A DNA stretch of 64,000 nt from Methylobacterium currus (GCF_003058325.1 NZ_CP028843.1:1603501-1667500); one strand, 5' to 3'. Positions 46,837-56,196 are shown, counted from the first letter of the stretch. Translations and numbers: made by a program. The notes: a model not told the origin generated them from the sequence alone.

Positions 46837-47460
46837 TCAGGCCGTCAGGTAGGTCGGCGCGGTGGGGGCCAGGACCGAGGCCCGGGTGCCCCGGATCTCC
46901 TGCAGCTTGCGCAGGGTGCGGCCGTCGAAGCGGGCCTCCACCGCGATGATCCGCTCCCCGTCGATGTCCGCCGGCACGCCGAGCGGCACCGCCCGGAAAT
47001 GCAGCTGGAGGACGTGGAGCAGGTAGAGGATCGGCATCTGGGCGAGGAAGCACGTCACCCCGTTCTCCAGGCCCCACTCGACGATGCCGGTCATCACCTC
47101 GAGGGTGACCGGGTGGTTCTTGCCCCGGGTGCGGTGGCTCGGCGCCACCGCCTGGCGGGTCCATTCCCAGATCTGCGGGCCGGACGGCCGGTCGCCCTCG
47201 CACAATTCCGGCAGCACGTCCGAGAGCAGGTGCGGCCGGGTCGTCGGCAGGAGCCGGCTGTAGCCGATCACCTGGCCGCTCTCGATCGCCAGGAAATGGG
47301 CGGCGTGGGCGGTGTCGAACTGGTCGATCTCCCGCCCGTCCGGGCGGCGCAGGGCATTCCACCCCTTCTCCTCGACGAAGACCCGGTGACGCAGACGCCA
47401 GACCTCCTCCATCTCGGCGGCGTAGCGATCCTGGTTGGCGGCGGTGACGACGTGGATCAT
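46837..47460 (-). CDS. luxI: LuxI-type acyl-homoserine-lactone synthase
   Basis: The 207-residue autoinducer synthase has the invariant residues of the family: Arg in VWRLRHRVFVEEKGW, Asp/Glu in DQFDTAHAAHFLA, Arg in GYSRLLPTTRPHLL, and IWEWTRQAV. It makes N-acyl-homoserine lactones from S-adenosylmethionine and acyl-ACP; the acyl chain cannot be predicted. No LuxR gene is in the window, so its receptor is elsewhere. Two dyads precede it at 47494-47508 and 47516-47531. Confidence 0.92.
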   Translation of the reverse strand: MIHVVTAANQDRYAAEMEEVWRLRHRVFVEEKGWNALRRPDGREIDQFDTAHAAHFLAIESGQVIGYSRLLPTTRPHLLSDVLPELCEGDRPSGPQIWEWTRQAVAPSHRTRGKNHPVTLEVMTGIVEWGLENGVTCFLAQMPILYLLHVLQLHFRAVPLGVPADIDGERIIAVEARFDGRTLRKLQEIRGTRASVLAPTAPTYLTA

Positions 47461-47493
47461 GGACGCAGGCTCCTTGTCTCGGAACCTTTCTCC

Positions 47494-47531
47494 GTGCTCT
47501 GACAGCACAACCGTACTGGGGAATTCCCTAG
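47494..47531. promoter_or_regulatory. Two dyads upstream of luxI
   Basis: GTGCTCTGACAGCAC (47494-47508) and CTGGGGAATTCCCTAG (47516-47531, 14 of 16 positions symmetric) lie 34-71 bp upstream of the luxI start, where a lux-box-type site would be expected. Neither matches a known lux box exactly. Confidence 0.4.
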
Positions 47532-47674
47532 GAACGCCGTCCTGGGCGGGGCAAGGGGCGCGACGAGGCGTGATCCGCGCCGGCCCGCCGCCCGTCCGGC
47601 CCGGCAATCCGTCGCTACGCGAACCGGAAGGCCAGGCTTTGTGTTGACCCGCCGGAAAGAGCCGGAGAGGTCGA

Positions 47675-47971
47675 ATGTCGATGCCGTTGACCCGCACCGT
47701 CGCCCTGGCGGCGGCCGTCGTGCTTCTGGGGTCCGTCGGGCGGGCGGGTGCGCAAGGAAGTGGCCAAGGGAGCCAGCAAGGGACCGAGCGGCAGCGCCTG
47801 GCCTGCATGACCGACGCCATGACGCTGTGCGCGAGCGACGTGCCCAACACGCGGCGCATCGAGGCCTGCCTGCGCCGGAACTATGCCAGCATCAGCCCAC
47901 CCTGCCAGGGAGAGCTCGATGCCGCCCGCGGCGCCGCGGGCGGATCCAACGCCGCCCCGTCGTACCGCTGA
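47675..47971 (+). CDS. Small secreted Cys-rich protein
   Basis: The 98-residue protein has a signal peptide (VALAAAVVLLGSVGRAGA) and a mature domain with the pattern C..D...LC...VPNTRRIEACL....SISPPC. The four-Cys arrangement recalls the cysteine-rich-repeat (GLG1-like) family of small alphaproteobacterial periplasmic proteins. A GGAGAGG site precedes the ATG. Confidence 0.65.
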   Translation: MSMPLTRTVALAAAVVLLGSVGRAGAQGSGQGSQQGTERQRLACMTDAMTLCASDVPNTRRIEACLRRNYASISPPCQGELDAARGAAGGSNAAPSYR

Positions 47972-48119
47972 TCCCGCTCTCGGCAGAATCCTGCGCCCTC
48001 GTCCGGGTCGTCCCGCCGGCGAGGGATCGGTAGCGAGGCTTCGGCCCCCGGGCTAAGCTCGGGCGGCGCGGCGCCGGCGGGATCAACCTGCCGTCGACCG
48101 CGCGAACGGGAGGACGCTC

Positions 48120-48599
48120 ATGGTGGGGACGGAGAATTGCTCGCGGCGGGTCCTGCTGGCCGGCCTGACGGCGGGTCTGGCGATGCCGGCCCTGGCGGCC
48201 GGAACGGGGACGGCGCAGGCCGCGGACGAGAGCGAGGCGGTGGCCCGCCAGCTCGAGGCCCTGCGGGTCGCGATCGTGGAGGGCGACGCCAAGGCGCTCG
48301 ACGCCCTCACCCATCCGCAGATGAGCTACGGCCATTCCAGCGGCCGCAAGATCGAGACCAAGGCGCAGTTCATCGCCAGCCTCGCCGGCAAGACCAACTA
48401 CAAGTCGCTGACCTTCTCCGAGCAGTGGATCCAGGTCGTCGGCGACACCGCCATGGTCCGCCACGTCTGGGACGGCGCCGACATCCTGCCCAGCGGCGAG
48501 ACCGGCCGCTCCTACATCGCGGTGATGCAGGTCTGGCTCAAGGACGGGGGACAGTGGCGGCTGCTCGCCCGGCAGAGCTGCCCGCTCAAGCCCGCCTGA
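48120..48599 (+). CDS. Periplasmic DUF4440/NTF2-like protein
   Basis: The 159-residue protein has a Tat-type signal peptide (SRRVLLAGLTAGLAMPALA) and an NTF2-fold DUF4440 domain (residues 45-155, including ALDALTHPQMSYGHSSG and MQVWLKDGGQWRLLARQ). The domain is a pocket-forming fold used by enzymes and binding proteins. Ligand unknown. Monocistronic. Confidence 0.8.
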   Translation: MVGTENCSRRVLLAGLTAGLAMPALAAGTGTAQAADESEAVARQLEALRVAIVEGDAKALDALTHPQMSYGHSSGRKIETKAQFIASLAGKTNYKSLTFSEQWIQVVGDTAMVRHVWDGADILPSGETGRSYIAVMQVWLKDGGQWRLLARQSCPLKPA

Positions 48600-48632
48600 T
48601 CGCCGGACGGGAGGCTCCGGGGCCGGGACCGC

Positions 48633-48688
48633 CCGGCAAGATCATCCGGCAAGATCATCCGGCAAGATCGCCCGGCAAGATCAACCGG
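48633..48688 (+). repeat. Four tandem 13-bp repeats
   Basis: Four units of CCGGCAAGATCAT-type sequence plus a final CCGG, between the DUF4440 and holin-like genes. The period is not a multiple of three and no frame is maintained. Confidence 0.85.
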
Positions 48689-48760
48689 AACGACGGCCAA
48701 GCTCGGGCGTTTTCGCTCGCCGCACCGACCCTCGGTTGCGGCGAAGCGGGAGCGTGGGCG

Positions 48761-49087
48761 GTGCGGTCCGACCGGCAGGTGAGCACGATCCGGCTGGTGG
48801 TCGAGGCCGTCCGCCTCGCCAGCAGCCTGGCCGTCAAGGAGATCACGCTGTTCTCCGACGAGGTCGACCGGATCGTCGGGGTCGTCTCGGGCTGGACCCT
48901 GTGGGGCGGCGCGATCCTGCTCCTCGCCTGCGTCAGCGGCTTCCTGCTGCTGATGGCCCTGGTGAAGGGCCTCGGGGCGCTGATCGGCTCGGAGGCGATC
49001 GCCGCGGTGATCGGGGCGGCGCCCTTCGCGCTCGCGGCCGTCCTGCTGACGCTGTGGGGTCTGCGCAAGATGGACCTGCGGCGGTAG
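48761..49087 (+). CDS. Phage-holin-like small membrane protein
   Basis: From GTG 48761 the 108-residue product has an N-terminal amphipathic part and two transmembrane helices (about 47-69 and 82-102) ending in LRKMDLRR. It matches the phage_holin_3_6-like (DUF1469) family of chromosomal membrane proteins often found near envelope genes. GTG 48779 is an alternative start. Confidence 0.65.
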   Translation: MRSDRQVSTIRLVVEAVRLASSLAVKEITLFSDEVDRIVGVVSGWTLWGGAILLLACVSGFLLLMALVKGLGALIGSEAIAAVIGAAPFALAAVLLTLWGLRKMDLRR

Positions 49088-49244
49088 GTTCAAGCGGGGC
49101 GCGGCGGCCGCCGGCAGGGCAGGATCCATCCTTCCAGAGGGGGATCGCGCACCCAGCCGAGGTCATGCGCGGCGAGCATGGCCGTCACGCGAGGCGTCCG
49201 GTTGCCCTGTGCGGTGCAGCATGAGAAAACGTTTTCGCACCGCA

Positions 49245-49326
49245 GCGATGGCGTCGCGGCGGTGCAGCCCTCTTTGGGCGTTTCCTCCCTAGACTTCGGG
49301 CCGCCTCGCAAGGGCGGCCTTTTTTC
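49245..49326 (+). ncRNA. suhB/MmgR-like small RNA
   Basis: The segment CTCTTTGGGCGTTTCCTCCC followed by TAGACTT and a strong terminator matches, from memory, the conserved core of the alphaproteobacterial suhB (MmgR, alpha-r8) sRNA family, whose single-stranded CCUCCC stretch can pair with ribosome binding sites. The 5' end is estimated; no ORF is needed to explain the region. Confidence 0.6.
49299..49325 (+). terminator. Rho-independent terminator of the sRNA
   Basis: GGCCGCC-TCGCAAG-GGCGGCC followed by six T. A classic intrinsic terminator. Confidence 0.9.
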
Positions 49327-49400
49327 TGTTCGGTCGGGGTCATACCGGGCCGCGCCGCGTCCGACAAGCACAATCGTGCCGATGCGGCGGCGAGTGGAAC

Positions 49401-49445
49401 GATCTTGCAGGACGCGATCTTGCAGGGCGCGATCTTGCGGGACGC
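49401..49445 (+). repeat. Three tandem 15-bp repeats
   Basis: Three units of GATCTTGCAGGACGC type between the sRNA terminator and purC, without a supported ORF. Similar short-period arrays occur elsewhere in the window. Confidence 0.8.
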
Positions 49446-49530
49446 GCCGGCAGGGCCGGCGTCCCGCGGGCCCGGGCGTCGGGATGCGCCGGCACGGATG
49501 TCCCGGCCGCACCCCGTCTTGCAGGTCGCC

Positions 49531-50508
49531 CTATTGCGCCAGGAAGGCCGCGATGTTGCGGCGGATGCGGGCGAGCGGCGGCTCGCTCGTGTCCGGCAGG
49601 GCGAAACGCTCGCCCGTGATGGTCTCGAAGGCGCTGACATAGGTGGCGGCGGTGCGCAGGACCACCTCGGGCGGGATCTCCGGGACGGGATCGCGGTAGG
49701 GGTCGCAGCGGGCCGCGACCCAGTTGCGGACCACGTCCTTGTCGAAGCTCTCCGGCAGGGTGCCGGCCGCCAGATGCTCTGGATAGTTCTGCGCGAACCA
49801 GTAGCGGCTGCTGTCGGGGGTGTGGATCTCGTCGGCGAGCACGATCCGCCCGTCGGCATCGGTCCCGAACTCGTACTTGGTGTCGGCGAGGATCAGGCCG
49901 CGCTCGGCCGCCATCGCCTGGCCGCGGGCGAACAGCGCCAGGGCCGCCTCCGACAGGGTGCGCCACTGCGCCTGCGTCAGGAGCCCCCGCTCCAAAATCT
50001 CGGCCGCGGAGAGCGGCGCGTCGTGGTCGCCGTGGCCGGCCTTGGTGGTGGGGGTGATGATCGGTTGCGGCAGTGCCTCGTGCGGGCGCATCCCGTCGGG
50101 CAGGCGGTGGCCGTACATCTCGCGCTGGCCGGCCTTGTAGAGGGTCAGGATCGAGGTCCCGGTGCTGCCGGCGAGGTAGCCGCGCACCACGATCTCGACC
50201 GGCAGGATGGCGAGCCGCCGGCCCACCACCACGTTCGGGTCGGGATAGGCGAGCACGTGGTTGTCGCAGATGTCCCGCGTCTTCTCGAACCAGTAGCGCG
50301 CGGTCTGGGTCAGGACCTGGCCCTTGAGCGGGATCGCCGCCAGCTCCCGGTCGAAGGCGCTTAAGCGGTCGCTGGTGATCAGGATGCGCCGGCCGTCGGG
50401 GAGGTCATAATTGTCCCGCACCTTGCCGCGGTAATGCCCGGGCAGTTCCGGCAGGGTCGCCTCCGGCAGGACGTAGTCGGAAAAGGGCGCGAGCTCGGCC
50501 GCCTGCAT
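49531..50508 (-). CDS. purC: SAICAR synthetase
   Basis: The 325-residue phosphoribosylaminoimidazole-succinocarboxamide synthase has [35 protein letters not shown], the substrate block [12 protein letters not shown] and the metal/ATP site [12 protein letters not shown] with [11 protein letters not shown]. It carries out the ATP-dependent addition of aspartate in purine synthesis. GGAG stands 7 bp before ATG 50508. The length and insertions match the longer eukaryote-like purC group. Confidence 0.95.
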   Translation of the reverse strand: MQAAELAPFSDYVLPEATLPELPGHYRGKVRDNYDLPDGRRILITSDRLSAFDRELAAIPLKGQVLTQTARYWFEKTRDICDNHVLAYPDPNVVVGRRLAILPVEIVVRGYLAGSTGTSILTLYKAGQREMYGHRLPDGMRPHEALPQPIITPTTKAGHGDHDAPLSAAEILERGLLTQAQWRTLSEAALALFARGQAMAAERGLILADTKYEFGTDADGRIVLADEIHTPDSSRYWFAQNYPEHLAAGTLPESFDKDVVRNWVAARCDPYRDPVPEIPPEVVLRTAATYVSAFETITGERFALPDTSEPPLARIRRNIAAFLAQ

Positions 50509-50610
50509 GATCACACTCCGCTATCCGCGCCCTTGGGACCCTCGCGCGCTGCGCTCCTGCCTATCGCCGGTGCCGGGCCGCGATCAAGCCGCCGGCGCGC
50601 GGGCGGTCCT

Positions 50611-51897
50611 CTACCAGTAGAGCTGCGCCCGCCCGATGAACGCATCCGCGTCGATCGTCCGGCGGTTGAAGTTCAGGCTCGCCGGCGAGGGCGAGGTGTG
50701 GGAGCGGACGTAGTCGAACACGAAGCGGATGTTGCGGTCCGGGTACCAGTTGATGCCGGCGGTGAAGTCCTGCTCGATGCCGCCGCGGATGCTGCGGTCC
50801 TCGAGATCGATGGCGCTGTAGCGCAGGCCCAGTTCGAACACGCCGGTGCCGCCGCGGCTGACCCGCTGCGCCTCCTCGACCTGCACCCCGCCGAACACCG
50901 CGTATTCGGTGGCGTAGTTCGGCGCGATCACGTAGCGCCGGCCCTTGCCGTTGAGGAGGAGGCCGGCCTGGACGTAGCCGCCCTGGAAGCTCAAGGACGG
51001 CGCGCCGCCGAAGCGGCCGATCTCGGTCAGGATGTACTCCGCCTGGAGCCGGAACGGCCCGGTCTGCCAGGCCGCCTCCAGGCCGACGCGGCCGATGCTC
51101 GCCGCGTCGCGGATGCTGCCGGTATTGACGAATTGCCGCGCGAACAGGAACGCCTCGGAGCGGTTCGACAGGGTGAGCGCGCTGCCGTCGTTCGGCAGCG
51201 AGCGGTAGCTGCCGGCGAGCCCGACATGCAGGACGTCGTACCCGTCCTTGCTCAGGTAGGGTGCGTAGGTGACCCGGGTGGTCGAGGCGATGCCCTGGTC
51301 GCCGATGGCGGCGTTGTTGATGTTGCCGCCGAACACGCTCGTCACCGCGGTCCAGTTTTCGCCGTGGGTGCCGATGGCGAGGCCGACATTGCGCGCCGGC
51401 GCGAAGGCGTCGGCGAGCGAGCGCTCGGTGAACAGGGTGTTGTTGTCCGAGATCAGCTGGTTGAGGCTGAACGGCTCCTTCATGTTGCCGATGGCGACGA
51501 TGACGTCCTTGAAGCCCTTGTAGGCGACGACCGCGTCCTGGATGGGCCGGCTCGGATCGGCGAAATCGTACTGGAAGGCGAGTTCGAGTTCCTTGCCCAG
51601 CGTCAGGTAGCTCTCGATCCAGGAGCGGCGCACGGCGATCGGCGTATCGAACACCGTGCCGAAGCCGCGCTGCTGCACCCGCCCGGTGCCGAAATCGAGC
51701 TGCAGGCGCCCGCCGATCCGCAGGGTCGCGGCATCGTCGGGAAACTTCAGGGTGATGCCCTTCTCGTCGATGGTCAGGCGTTCGCCGAAGGGGCCCGGCG
51801 GCCCCTCGATCGCGGCGGCGGGCAGGCTGACGGATGCGAGCAGGAGGGCGGCGAGCGGCCAGGATGAGCGCGAAGGCGTGCAGGTGCGGTGCGACAT
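50611..51897 (-). CDS. OprP/OprO-type phosphate-selective porin
   Basis: The 428-residue outer-membrane protein has a signal peptide (LAALLLASVSLPAAA) and a beta-barrel with alternating strands ending in a C-terminal Trp (RAQLYW). It matches the Porin_O_P family (LRIGGRLQLDFG, GNMKEPFSLNQL, FVFDYVRSHTSP). Such porins are trimers with anion preference. Monocistronic. Confidence 0.88.
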   Translation of the reverse strand: MSHRTCTPSRSSWPLAALLLASVSLPAAAIEGPPGPFGERLTIDEKGITLKFPDDAATLRIGGRLQLDFGTGRVQQRGFGTVFDTPIAVRRSWIESYLTLGKELELAFQYDFADPSRPIQDAVVAYKGFKDVIVAIGNMKEPFSLNQLISDNNTLFTERSLADAFAPARNVGLAIGTHGENWTAVTSVFGGNINNAAIGDQGIASTTRVTYAPYLSKDGYDVLHVGLAGSYRSLPNDGSALTLSNRSEAFLFARQFVNTGSIRDAASIGRVGLEAAWQTGPFRLQAEYILTEIGRFGGAPSLSFQGGYVQAGLLLNGKGRRYVIAPNYATEYAVFGGVQVEEAQRVSRGGTGVFELGLRYSAIDLEDRSIRGGIEQDFTAGINWYPDRNIRFVFDYVRSHTSPSPASLNFNRRTIDADAFIGRAQLYW

Positions 51898-52071
51898 GTC
51901 CGGGTCCTCGCGGCAGCGGCGCGCGACGCTGCCTGTTATTCCATGACGATGCTGCGACCTTTGGCAGGGCCGGCCCCGTTCACCGGTCGGTGTGACGTCG
52001 CCGCCACGCTGACGCGATGTCGAACCGTCGCGTCACCTCCGGGTTGTGTCGGGGACGACCGAGGACCCTGC

Positions 52072-53124
52072 ATGCCCCCCGCCATCGACCGCCGCACCTG
52101 CCTGTCCGGCCTCGCCGCCTTCGCGCTGACGACGCATGTCGCCAAGGCCCAGTCCGGTCAAGCCCAGAACAGCCAAGCCCGGACCGCTCAAGCCGGCCGC
52201 TCCGACACCCTCCTGGTGATGGAGAAGGGCGACCACGCACTGAGCTTCTACGAACTCGCCAGCGGCCGGCGCACCGGCCGGGTCGAGCTGCCGGGAGAGT
52301 ACCCGCACGAATTCGCCGTCGACCGGGCCGGGGCCCGCGCCTACGTCGCCCTCTACGGCGCCAAGTCCTCGACCACGCCGGGTCCGGGAGGCGATGCGGT
52401 CTACGTCGTCGATCTGGCCGCGCGGAGCCTCGCCCGCACCATCGCCTGCGCGCCGTTCCGGCGCCTGCACGGGCTGCGCCTGGACGCCAGGGACCGGCTG
52501 TTCGTGCTGAGCGAGGATCGCGACGTGCTCCTCGGCTTCGACGCGCCGGAGCGGGCCGAACGGCCGGACCGGGCAATGGGGACCGGTGGCATCAAGGGCC
52601 ACCTCTTCTCCCTGTCGCGGGACGGCGAGACGGCGTACGTCGCCAACATCCTGTCGAACACCGTGAGCCGGGTCAGGCCCTTCGCGCCGGCCGAGTCGCC
52701 CCGCATCGCCGCGACCGGGCTGTGGCCGGAGGGCAACGCGCTCTCCCCCGACGAGGCGACCCTCTACGTCGCCAACCGCCGCAGCGCGACCCTCACGGCG
52801 CTCGCCACCGAGGCGATGACGGTGACCCGCACCATCCCGACCCGGGGCGACGTGGTGCGGGTCGATTGCGGGCCGGAGGGCGACCTGATCCTGGCGAACT
52901 ACGGCGAGAAGAGCCTGTCGCTCCTCGATCCCGCGCTCAAGGAGACGGCGACCGTCCCGCTCGGGGCCGCGCCGGTGGCGCTCGTCCGCCATCCGTCGAG
53001 TCCGCTCGCCTTCGCGGCCCTGGAGGACGACCGGATCGCGGTCGTCGACCTCGACGGGCGACGCGTCCAGGGCACTCTCGCCACCGGGCGCGAGCCGGAC
53101 GTGATGGTGCTGCTGCCCGGGTGA
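52072..53124 (+). CDS. Periplasmic YVTN-type beta-propeller protein
   Basis: The 350-residue protein has a Tat-like signal peptide (DRRTCLSGLAAFALTTHVAKA) followed by a Gln/Ala linker of SQA-like repeats. About six beta-propeller blades follow with AYVALYGAKSST, GETAYVANILSNTVSRV, EATLYVANRRSATLTAL and DRIAVVDLDGRRV. Such propellers bind partners or cofactors, but no active site is visible. It is divergent from the porin gene across 174 bp. Confidence 0.8.
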   Translation: MPPAIDRRTCLSGLAAFALTTHVAKAQSGQAQNSQARTAQAGRSDTLLVMEKGDHALSFYELASGRRTGRVELPGEYPHEFAVDRAGARAYVALYGAKSSTTPGPGGDAVYVVDLAARSLARTIACAPFRRLHGLRLDARDRLFVLSEDRDVLLGFDAPERAERPDRAMGTGGIKGHLFSLSRDGETAYVANILSNTVSRVRPFAPAESPRIAATGLWPEGNALSPDEATLYVANRRSATLTALATEAMTVTRTIPTRGDVVRVDCGPEGDLILANYGEKSLSLLDPALKETATVPLGAAPVALVRHPSSPLAFAALEDDRIAVVDLDGRRVQGTLATGREPDVMVLLPG

Positions 53125-53154
53125 CACCGGGGGCCGGGAGGCCCCCGATCGGGA

Positions 53155-54162
53155 TCAGGCCGCCCGCATCGGCCGCTTCGGCGGCTCGAACACCGTGGCA
53201 TAGTGGGTGCGGCACCAGCGCTTGCCGGTGAGCACCCGGCAGCCGCAGACGCGCTTCGACTCGATCCCCGTGCCGTCGCCGTCGGCCCAGAGCGGGAAGG
53301 TGCAGTCGAGCAGGCCGGCCTTCAGGAACAGCACCCCGTCGCCGCCATCGGCCGCGGCCGCCGGCACCCGGCGGGACATCGGCAGCGCGACGACGCTGCC
53401 CTCGGCCGCCTCGACCGGCGCGGGGACGGACATCTCCGGCTCGGGAACCGCCACCGCCTGGACAATCGGGGCGACCGGACGGGCGGGCGCCTCGACGGCC
53501 CGCGCCGCCGCGGGCTGAAGTGCCGCCGGCCGGGCCGCCGGAGCGGCCTTCGCGGCGGGGGCCGCCTTGCGGGACGGCGCCGAGTTGGCGGCCAGGAACG
53601 CCCGGGTGGCCTCCTCGAGGGCGCGCGCGCTCATCACCGGCGCCTCGGCGCGGGGTGCGGGCGACGCGACCACTGGCCTGGCGACCGGCTTCTCGGCCGG
53701 CTTCTCGGCCATCCTGGCGACCGGCGCGGGGTCCGGCTTGGCGGGCGCGGGCTTGGCCGGAACCGCCTTGGTTGCCACCTTCACGGGAGCGGGCTTGGCG
53801 GCGACGGGAGCGGTCTCCGCGGTCAGGATCCGGGAAGGCAGGATCCTGGGGGCCGGCGCCTTCGGCGCCTCGACCTTGGCCGGCTCAATCTTGGCCGGCT
53901 CGACCTTGGCAACGACCTGCGCCGGTTCGGCCCTCGCGGGCTCGACCCGGGCGACCGGCTCGACCTTGGCGGGGGCGGCAGGCTTCGCGGCCTTCTCCGC
54001 CGCCTTGGCCTGCTGCCGCGCCAGGGCGGCCTGCGCCACGCGGCCGATCACATCGGCGACCGTCGTGCCGATCTCGCCGGCGATCTCCGCCGGGTCACGT
54101 CCCTCGATCCACAGCGCGACCGCCTTCTCGGTCGCCTCCGCCGTCCACACCGCGTCGTTCAT
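53155..54162 (-). CDS. GcrA-like protein with a long linker
   Basis: The N-terminal WTAEATEKAVALWIEGRDPA and EIGTTVADVIGRV match the DNA-binding part of GcrA-family cell-cycle regulators. The C-terminal LLDCTFPLWADGDG, CGCRVLTGKRWCRTHY and VFEPPKR match the GcrA C-terminal sigma-interacting region. Between them lie about 200 residues of Ala/Pro/Lys/Val-rich low complexity, making the protein (335 aa) about twice the usual length. GcrA of Caulobacter binds sigma-70 and methylated promoters; this longer version is probably a paralogue. Confidence 0.8.
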   Translation of the reverse strand: MNDAVWTAEATEKAVALWIEGRDPAEIAGEIGTTVADVIGRVAQAALARQQAKAAEKAAKPAAPAKVEPVARVEPARAEPAQVVAKVEPAKIEPAKVEAPKAPAPRILPSRILTAETAPVAAKPAPVKVATKAVPAKPAPAKPDPAPVARMAEKPAEKPVARPVVASPAPRAEAPVMSARALEEATRAFLAANSAPSRKAAPAAKAAPAARPAALQPAAARAVEAPARPVAPIVQAVAVPEPEMSVPAPVEAAEGSVVALPMSRRVPAAAADGGDGVLFLKAGLLDCTFPLWADGDGTGIESKRVCGCRVLTGKRWCRTHYATVFEPPKRPMRAA

Positions 54163-54339
54163 TTCCAAAGGGGCTCTGTTCCAGGTCGATTCGGAAAGGC
54201 GGGATATACGGTGAGTCTGGTCACCAAGTCCCTTCTCTTGACGCAGGGGTGGGCTGCGACCGATCGCCTGCCCGCGCCGTACAAGGCCACGCTCTCGCCT
54301 CAAACCGGCGCGCGGGCCGATTCGGGGCCCGGATTCGCC

Positions 54340-55521
54340 TCAGCCGCGCCGCGCCGCGTCCTTGGCCTTCATCGCCTGCGCGGCGCGGGCATAGCCCCCA
54401 TCCTCGCCGTCGACGAAGTGGACGTGGTCGCGCAACGCCGCGACCGGGGTGATGCAGGTGGTGAGCGCCGCGGCCTGGCGGTGCAGGCCGAACCGCACCA
54501 GCCCCGCCGCCTCGGCCGCCTCCAGCCGCGCCTCGATCCGTGCCGCGAGGTCGGGCCCGCAATCGACGGTCATGCGCAGGCCGTCGTCGTATTTCCGGAA
54601 ATCGGCGTTCGCCACCAGCTCGTCGAGGTAGCGGGGCGGCGAGAAGCCGCCGACGCGCAACCGCAAGCGGAAGATCAGGTGGGCGACGAGCGTCGCCCCG
54701 AGGACGTGAAGGCGGCGCAGAGTGAGGGAGCCCCACAGGGGACCGCGCGCCCGGACCTCGTGGGCGAAGCCCGGCGGCGGCCAATGCAGGGCCGGTCCGC
54801 CGGGCGGCAGGGGATGCCCGCGGGCCGGCGCCTCGGCGGCGAGCCGCACCACGTCGGCGATCGCCGCCCGCGCGGCGTCCCGGTCGGCGCCCTCGGCCGC
54901 GACCACCAGGATCGACAGGATCAGGCCGTGGCGCGCCTTCGCCGGCTCGAACCGGCAGGTCAGCCCGGTGAGGTCCGGCTGCGTGCCCGCGGGCGCCGCT
55001 GCGACGGCGTAGAGCCCCTGCTTGAGGGCGCGCTCCGCGAAGGCGAGGCCGCCGCCCATGAACATCGCGTAGGCGACGTCCGGCGAGGGCGCGTAGCGGG
55101 CCACCTCGACCGCGTGGCCGGCCGCACGGATCGCCGCCACCGGCACCAGGGCGGCGCGCAAGGCGAGCCCCATCGCGTCGCGGGACCACGTCACCGTCGC
55201 GGCGAGGGCGTCCCGCGCCGCCTCTTCCTCGTCGGGCGCCACCAGCACGCTCGCCCCGTCGCCCCCGAACACGAAGGGCAGGTCGCGCCGCCCGAGGGCA
55301 TTGCGCAGGGCCGCGATCACCGCGGCGCCGACGAAGTTCACCGCCCGGTAGCGCCCCGCCGCGATGGCGCCCGTCGAATCGACCACGTCGGTCACCGCCA
55401 CCCACCACCCCTCCGGAACGGCGCGGTAGAGCGCGTCGTCGAGGATGCTGAGGAAGTCGGTCGCCGGGGTCAGGTCCGCGTAGCGGAAGCCGGGGGGCTC
55501 CGCGGGGGTGATCGTCTCCAT
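54340..55521 (-). CDS. DUF3095 protein with cyclase-like core
   Basis: The 393-residue protein belongs to DUF3095. Its first 100 residues read TDVVDSTGAI (D45, D48), VNFVGAAVIAALRNALG and FVFGGDGASVLV (D88), a pattern like the metal-binding strands of class III nucleotide cyclases. I infer a cyclase-like fold; activity is not established for DUF3095. The domain continues with ILSILVVAAEG and ends basic. ATG 55521 is preferred over TTG 55530. Confidence 0.75.
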   Translation of the reverse strand: METITPAEPPGFRYADLTPATDFLSILDDALYRAVPEGWWVAVTDVVDSTGAIAAGRYRAVNFVGAAVIAALRNALGRRDLPFVFGGDGASVLVAPDEEEAARDALAATVTWSRDAMGLALRAALVPVAAIRAAGHAVEVARYAPSPDVAYAMFMGGGLAFAERALKQGLYAVAAAPAGTQPDLTGLTCRFEPAKARHGLILSILVVAAEGADRDAARAAIADVVRLAAEAPARGHPLPPGGPALHWPPPGFAHEVRARGPLWGSLTLRRLHVLGATLVAHLIFRLRLRVGGFSPPRYLDELVANADFRKYDDGLRMTVDCGPDLAARIEARLEAAEAAGLVRFGLHRQAAALTTCITPVAALRDHVHFVDGEDGGYARAAQAMKAKDAARRG

Positions 55522-55719
55522 CCGTCCCAAACGTTCGGCGATGCGGTGCCGGTTCCTCGGAGCTCAGGCGTGGCGGGGTGAGGCGGGTGGGTGCTGGCAG
55601 TCCGTCGGAACGAAGAGCGCGGTCCCCTCTCCTTCACCTTGCATCGATCCCAGGCTTGCCCGGGATCGCCTGGAGACGGGATCTCGCGCCTCGTTCGACG
55701 AGGTGAAGCGGTGTCGGTC

Positions 55720-55992
55720 CTACGCCATCCCCAGCGCCTGCATGTACAGCTCCAGGATCGCCTCTTCCTCCTGGCGCTCCGAATGGTCCTTCTTGCGCAG
55801 GCGCAGGATGGTGCGCACCGCCTTGACGTCGAAGCCGCGGCCCTTGAGCTCCAGCATCACGTCCTTGATGTCGCCCTGGAGGCCGGCCTTCTCCTCCTCC
55901 AGGCGCTCGATGCGCTCGATGAACTGCTTGAGCTCCTCGGCGGCGACGCCCGACGAGGCGACGTCGGCGTCCGGCATGCTGTGCGCGTTCAT
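55720..55992 (-). CDS. gapR: GapR-type (DUF2312) nucleoid-associated protein
   Basis: The 90-residue protein matches DUF2312/Gap[60 protein letters not shown] and a final [10 protein letters not shown]. Caulobacter GapR forms tetrameric clamps on overtwisted DNA ahead of replication and transcription. The length is typical. Confidence 0.92.
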   Translation of the reverse strand: MNAHSMPDADVASSGVAAEELKQFIERIERLEEEKAGLQGDIKDVMLELKGRGFDVKAVRTILRLRKKDHSERQEEEAILELYMQALGMA

Positions 55993-56196
55993 TCACGGTC
56001 TCCTGGCCGATGGGTTGTCGTGCCGCCGCGGGCGGACGCGGCCATCAGGCACCCCAACCCACTGACGGATGGCGGCCTTCGCGGCTCGCCCTCCCGGATC
56101 TTGATAGATGCGCAACCTTACCGAGTCCTTGCGCCGCCGGATTCGGGGCGCCGCGATCCGTCAGCGCTTCGCCGTCCGTCGATGCAGGCGGATCCC

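Noticed and set aside
53203..55581. 792-codon forward frame opposite GcrA-like and DUF3095 genes
   Set aside because: Spans two real genes and their gap in the reverse direction; composition is Gly/Arg/Asp-rich without any family.
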